In this document: positions 63,874-64,000 of the stretch, piece by piece
Position numbering within the stretch: the first letter of the stretch is position 1
How the letters are laid out: each line of letters starts with the position of its first letter
Assembly (NCBI GenBank): GCA_026988115.1
Contig: JALSLV010000120.1
Coordinates: 17,838-81,837, forward strand
Direction: 5' to 3'
DNA: 64,000 nucleotides
Source: Lysobacterales bacterium
GTDB taxonomy: Bacteria > Pseudomonadota > Gammaproteobacteria > Xanthomonadales > Marinicellaceae
Position numbers and translations under genes: made by a program
Notes under the pieces: model-generated
Seen by the model: only the letters and a program-made list of their open reading frames with translations
Told to the model about the DNA's origin: nothing
The model's database searches: none

Positions 63874-64000
63874 GTAAGCGTCAACTAAACAGCGTTATTG
63901 ATATTTACAATGTTTTAAAATTCCATGGTAGAAGTTTTTCATAATCATCGACAGTTTCGACCAAAGGTAGTTTTTTGAAGATATAACCCAAGTATTCTTG
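63874..64000. mobile_element. End of an IS66-family insertion sequence
   Basis: GTAAGCGTCAACTAAACAGC at 63874 matches the terminal inverted repeat start (GTAAGCG) of IS66-family elements. The transposase 3' end lies 31 bp inside. IS66 makes 8-bp target repeats, so AAATTACT (63866-63873) is the expected copy on this side. The rest of the element lies outside the window. Confidence 0.8.
63905..64000 (-). CDS. tnpC: IS66 family transposase, C-terminal end (partial)
   Basis: The frame runs in from the window edge for 31 residues and ends EYLGYIFKKLPLVETVDDYE then KLLPWNFKTL and TAA. Family members end with the pattern LP..KTVDDYEALLPWN, so this is the C-terminus of the IS66 DDE transposase (TnpC). 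The start lies outside the window. Confidence 0.85.
   Translation of the reverse strand, partial: QEYLGYIFKKLPLVETVDDYEKLLPWNFKTL

Overview
The window looks like chromosome from a low-GC, free-living gammaproteobacterium with an outer membrane. Housekeeping genes (uvrB, gltX, leuABCD, deoA/deoB, ykgO, an aspC-type aminotransferase) are intact and typical of Proteobacteria. There are TonB-dependent and periplasmic proteins, many large Sec-exported proteins, and an AT-rich base composition. From memory, the many DUF285 and SdrD-like surface proteins and the recurring C-terminal F-x-N-G-F-E tail resemble Marinicella and relatives; that genus-level guess is inference.

Layout. 1-0.7 kb: the end of an unknown gene and a cytochrome P460-like lipoprotein. 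0.9-14.8 kb: a membrane-anchored winged-helix/TPR regulator, divergent from a three-gene tandem operon of DUF285 (BspA-type) surface proteins, then a 1079-residue secreted protein. 14.8-18.8 kb: nucleoside salvage genes (purine nucleoside phosphorylase, deoA, deoB) interrupted by a Phd/ParE-type toxin-antitoxin pair. 18.8-22 kb: three secreted proteins on the minus strand, two with the same C-terminal tail. 22-26 kb: uvrB and an aminotransferase. 26-34 kb: a 1858-residue SdrD-like exoprotein translationally coupled to a C25 (gingipain/PorU family) cysteine peptidase. 34-41.7 kb (minus strand): the leucine operon leuL-leuA-osmC-leuC-leuD-leuB, preceded by a DUF523 gene and an FMN glutamate-synthase-like gene. 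41.8-45.1 kb: ykgO, gltX and xdhA.

45.1-57.9 kb is a variable, repeat-rich region. It holds two putative acquired DNA-defence cassettes: an AbaSI/PvuRts1I-like nuclease, and a ParB-N protein next to a D12-class adenine methylase. Both have related inverted ends and a shared 173-bp sequence on the right. Between them lie about 300-bp dispersed repeat units, two S41 peptidases, two beta-lactamase-fold serine hydrolases and a small ECF sigma module. 57.9-63.5 kb carries a BtuF-like binding protein, a secreted protein, two cytochromes c, a CAT-like acetyltransferase and a TonB-dependent receptor. The receptor is followed by a candidate structured RNA and the end of an IS66-type insertion sequence.

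Three observations stand out. (1) Two defence cassettes share ends. (2) A set of exported proteins shares a short GFE tail, and three of their loci carry a similar 11-bp-phased direct repeat upstream, next to an OmpR-type regulator. (3) A coupled SdrD-like protein and C25 peptidase pair may be a sortase/substrate unit. No tRNA, rRNA or CRISPR array was seen.
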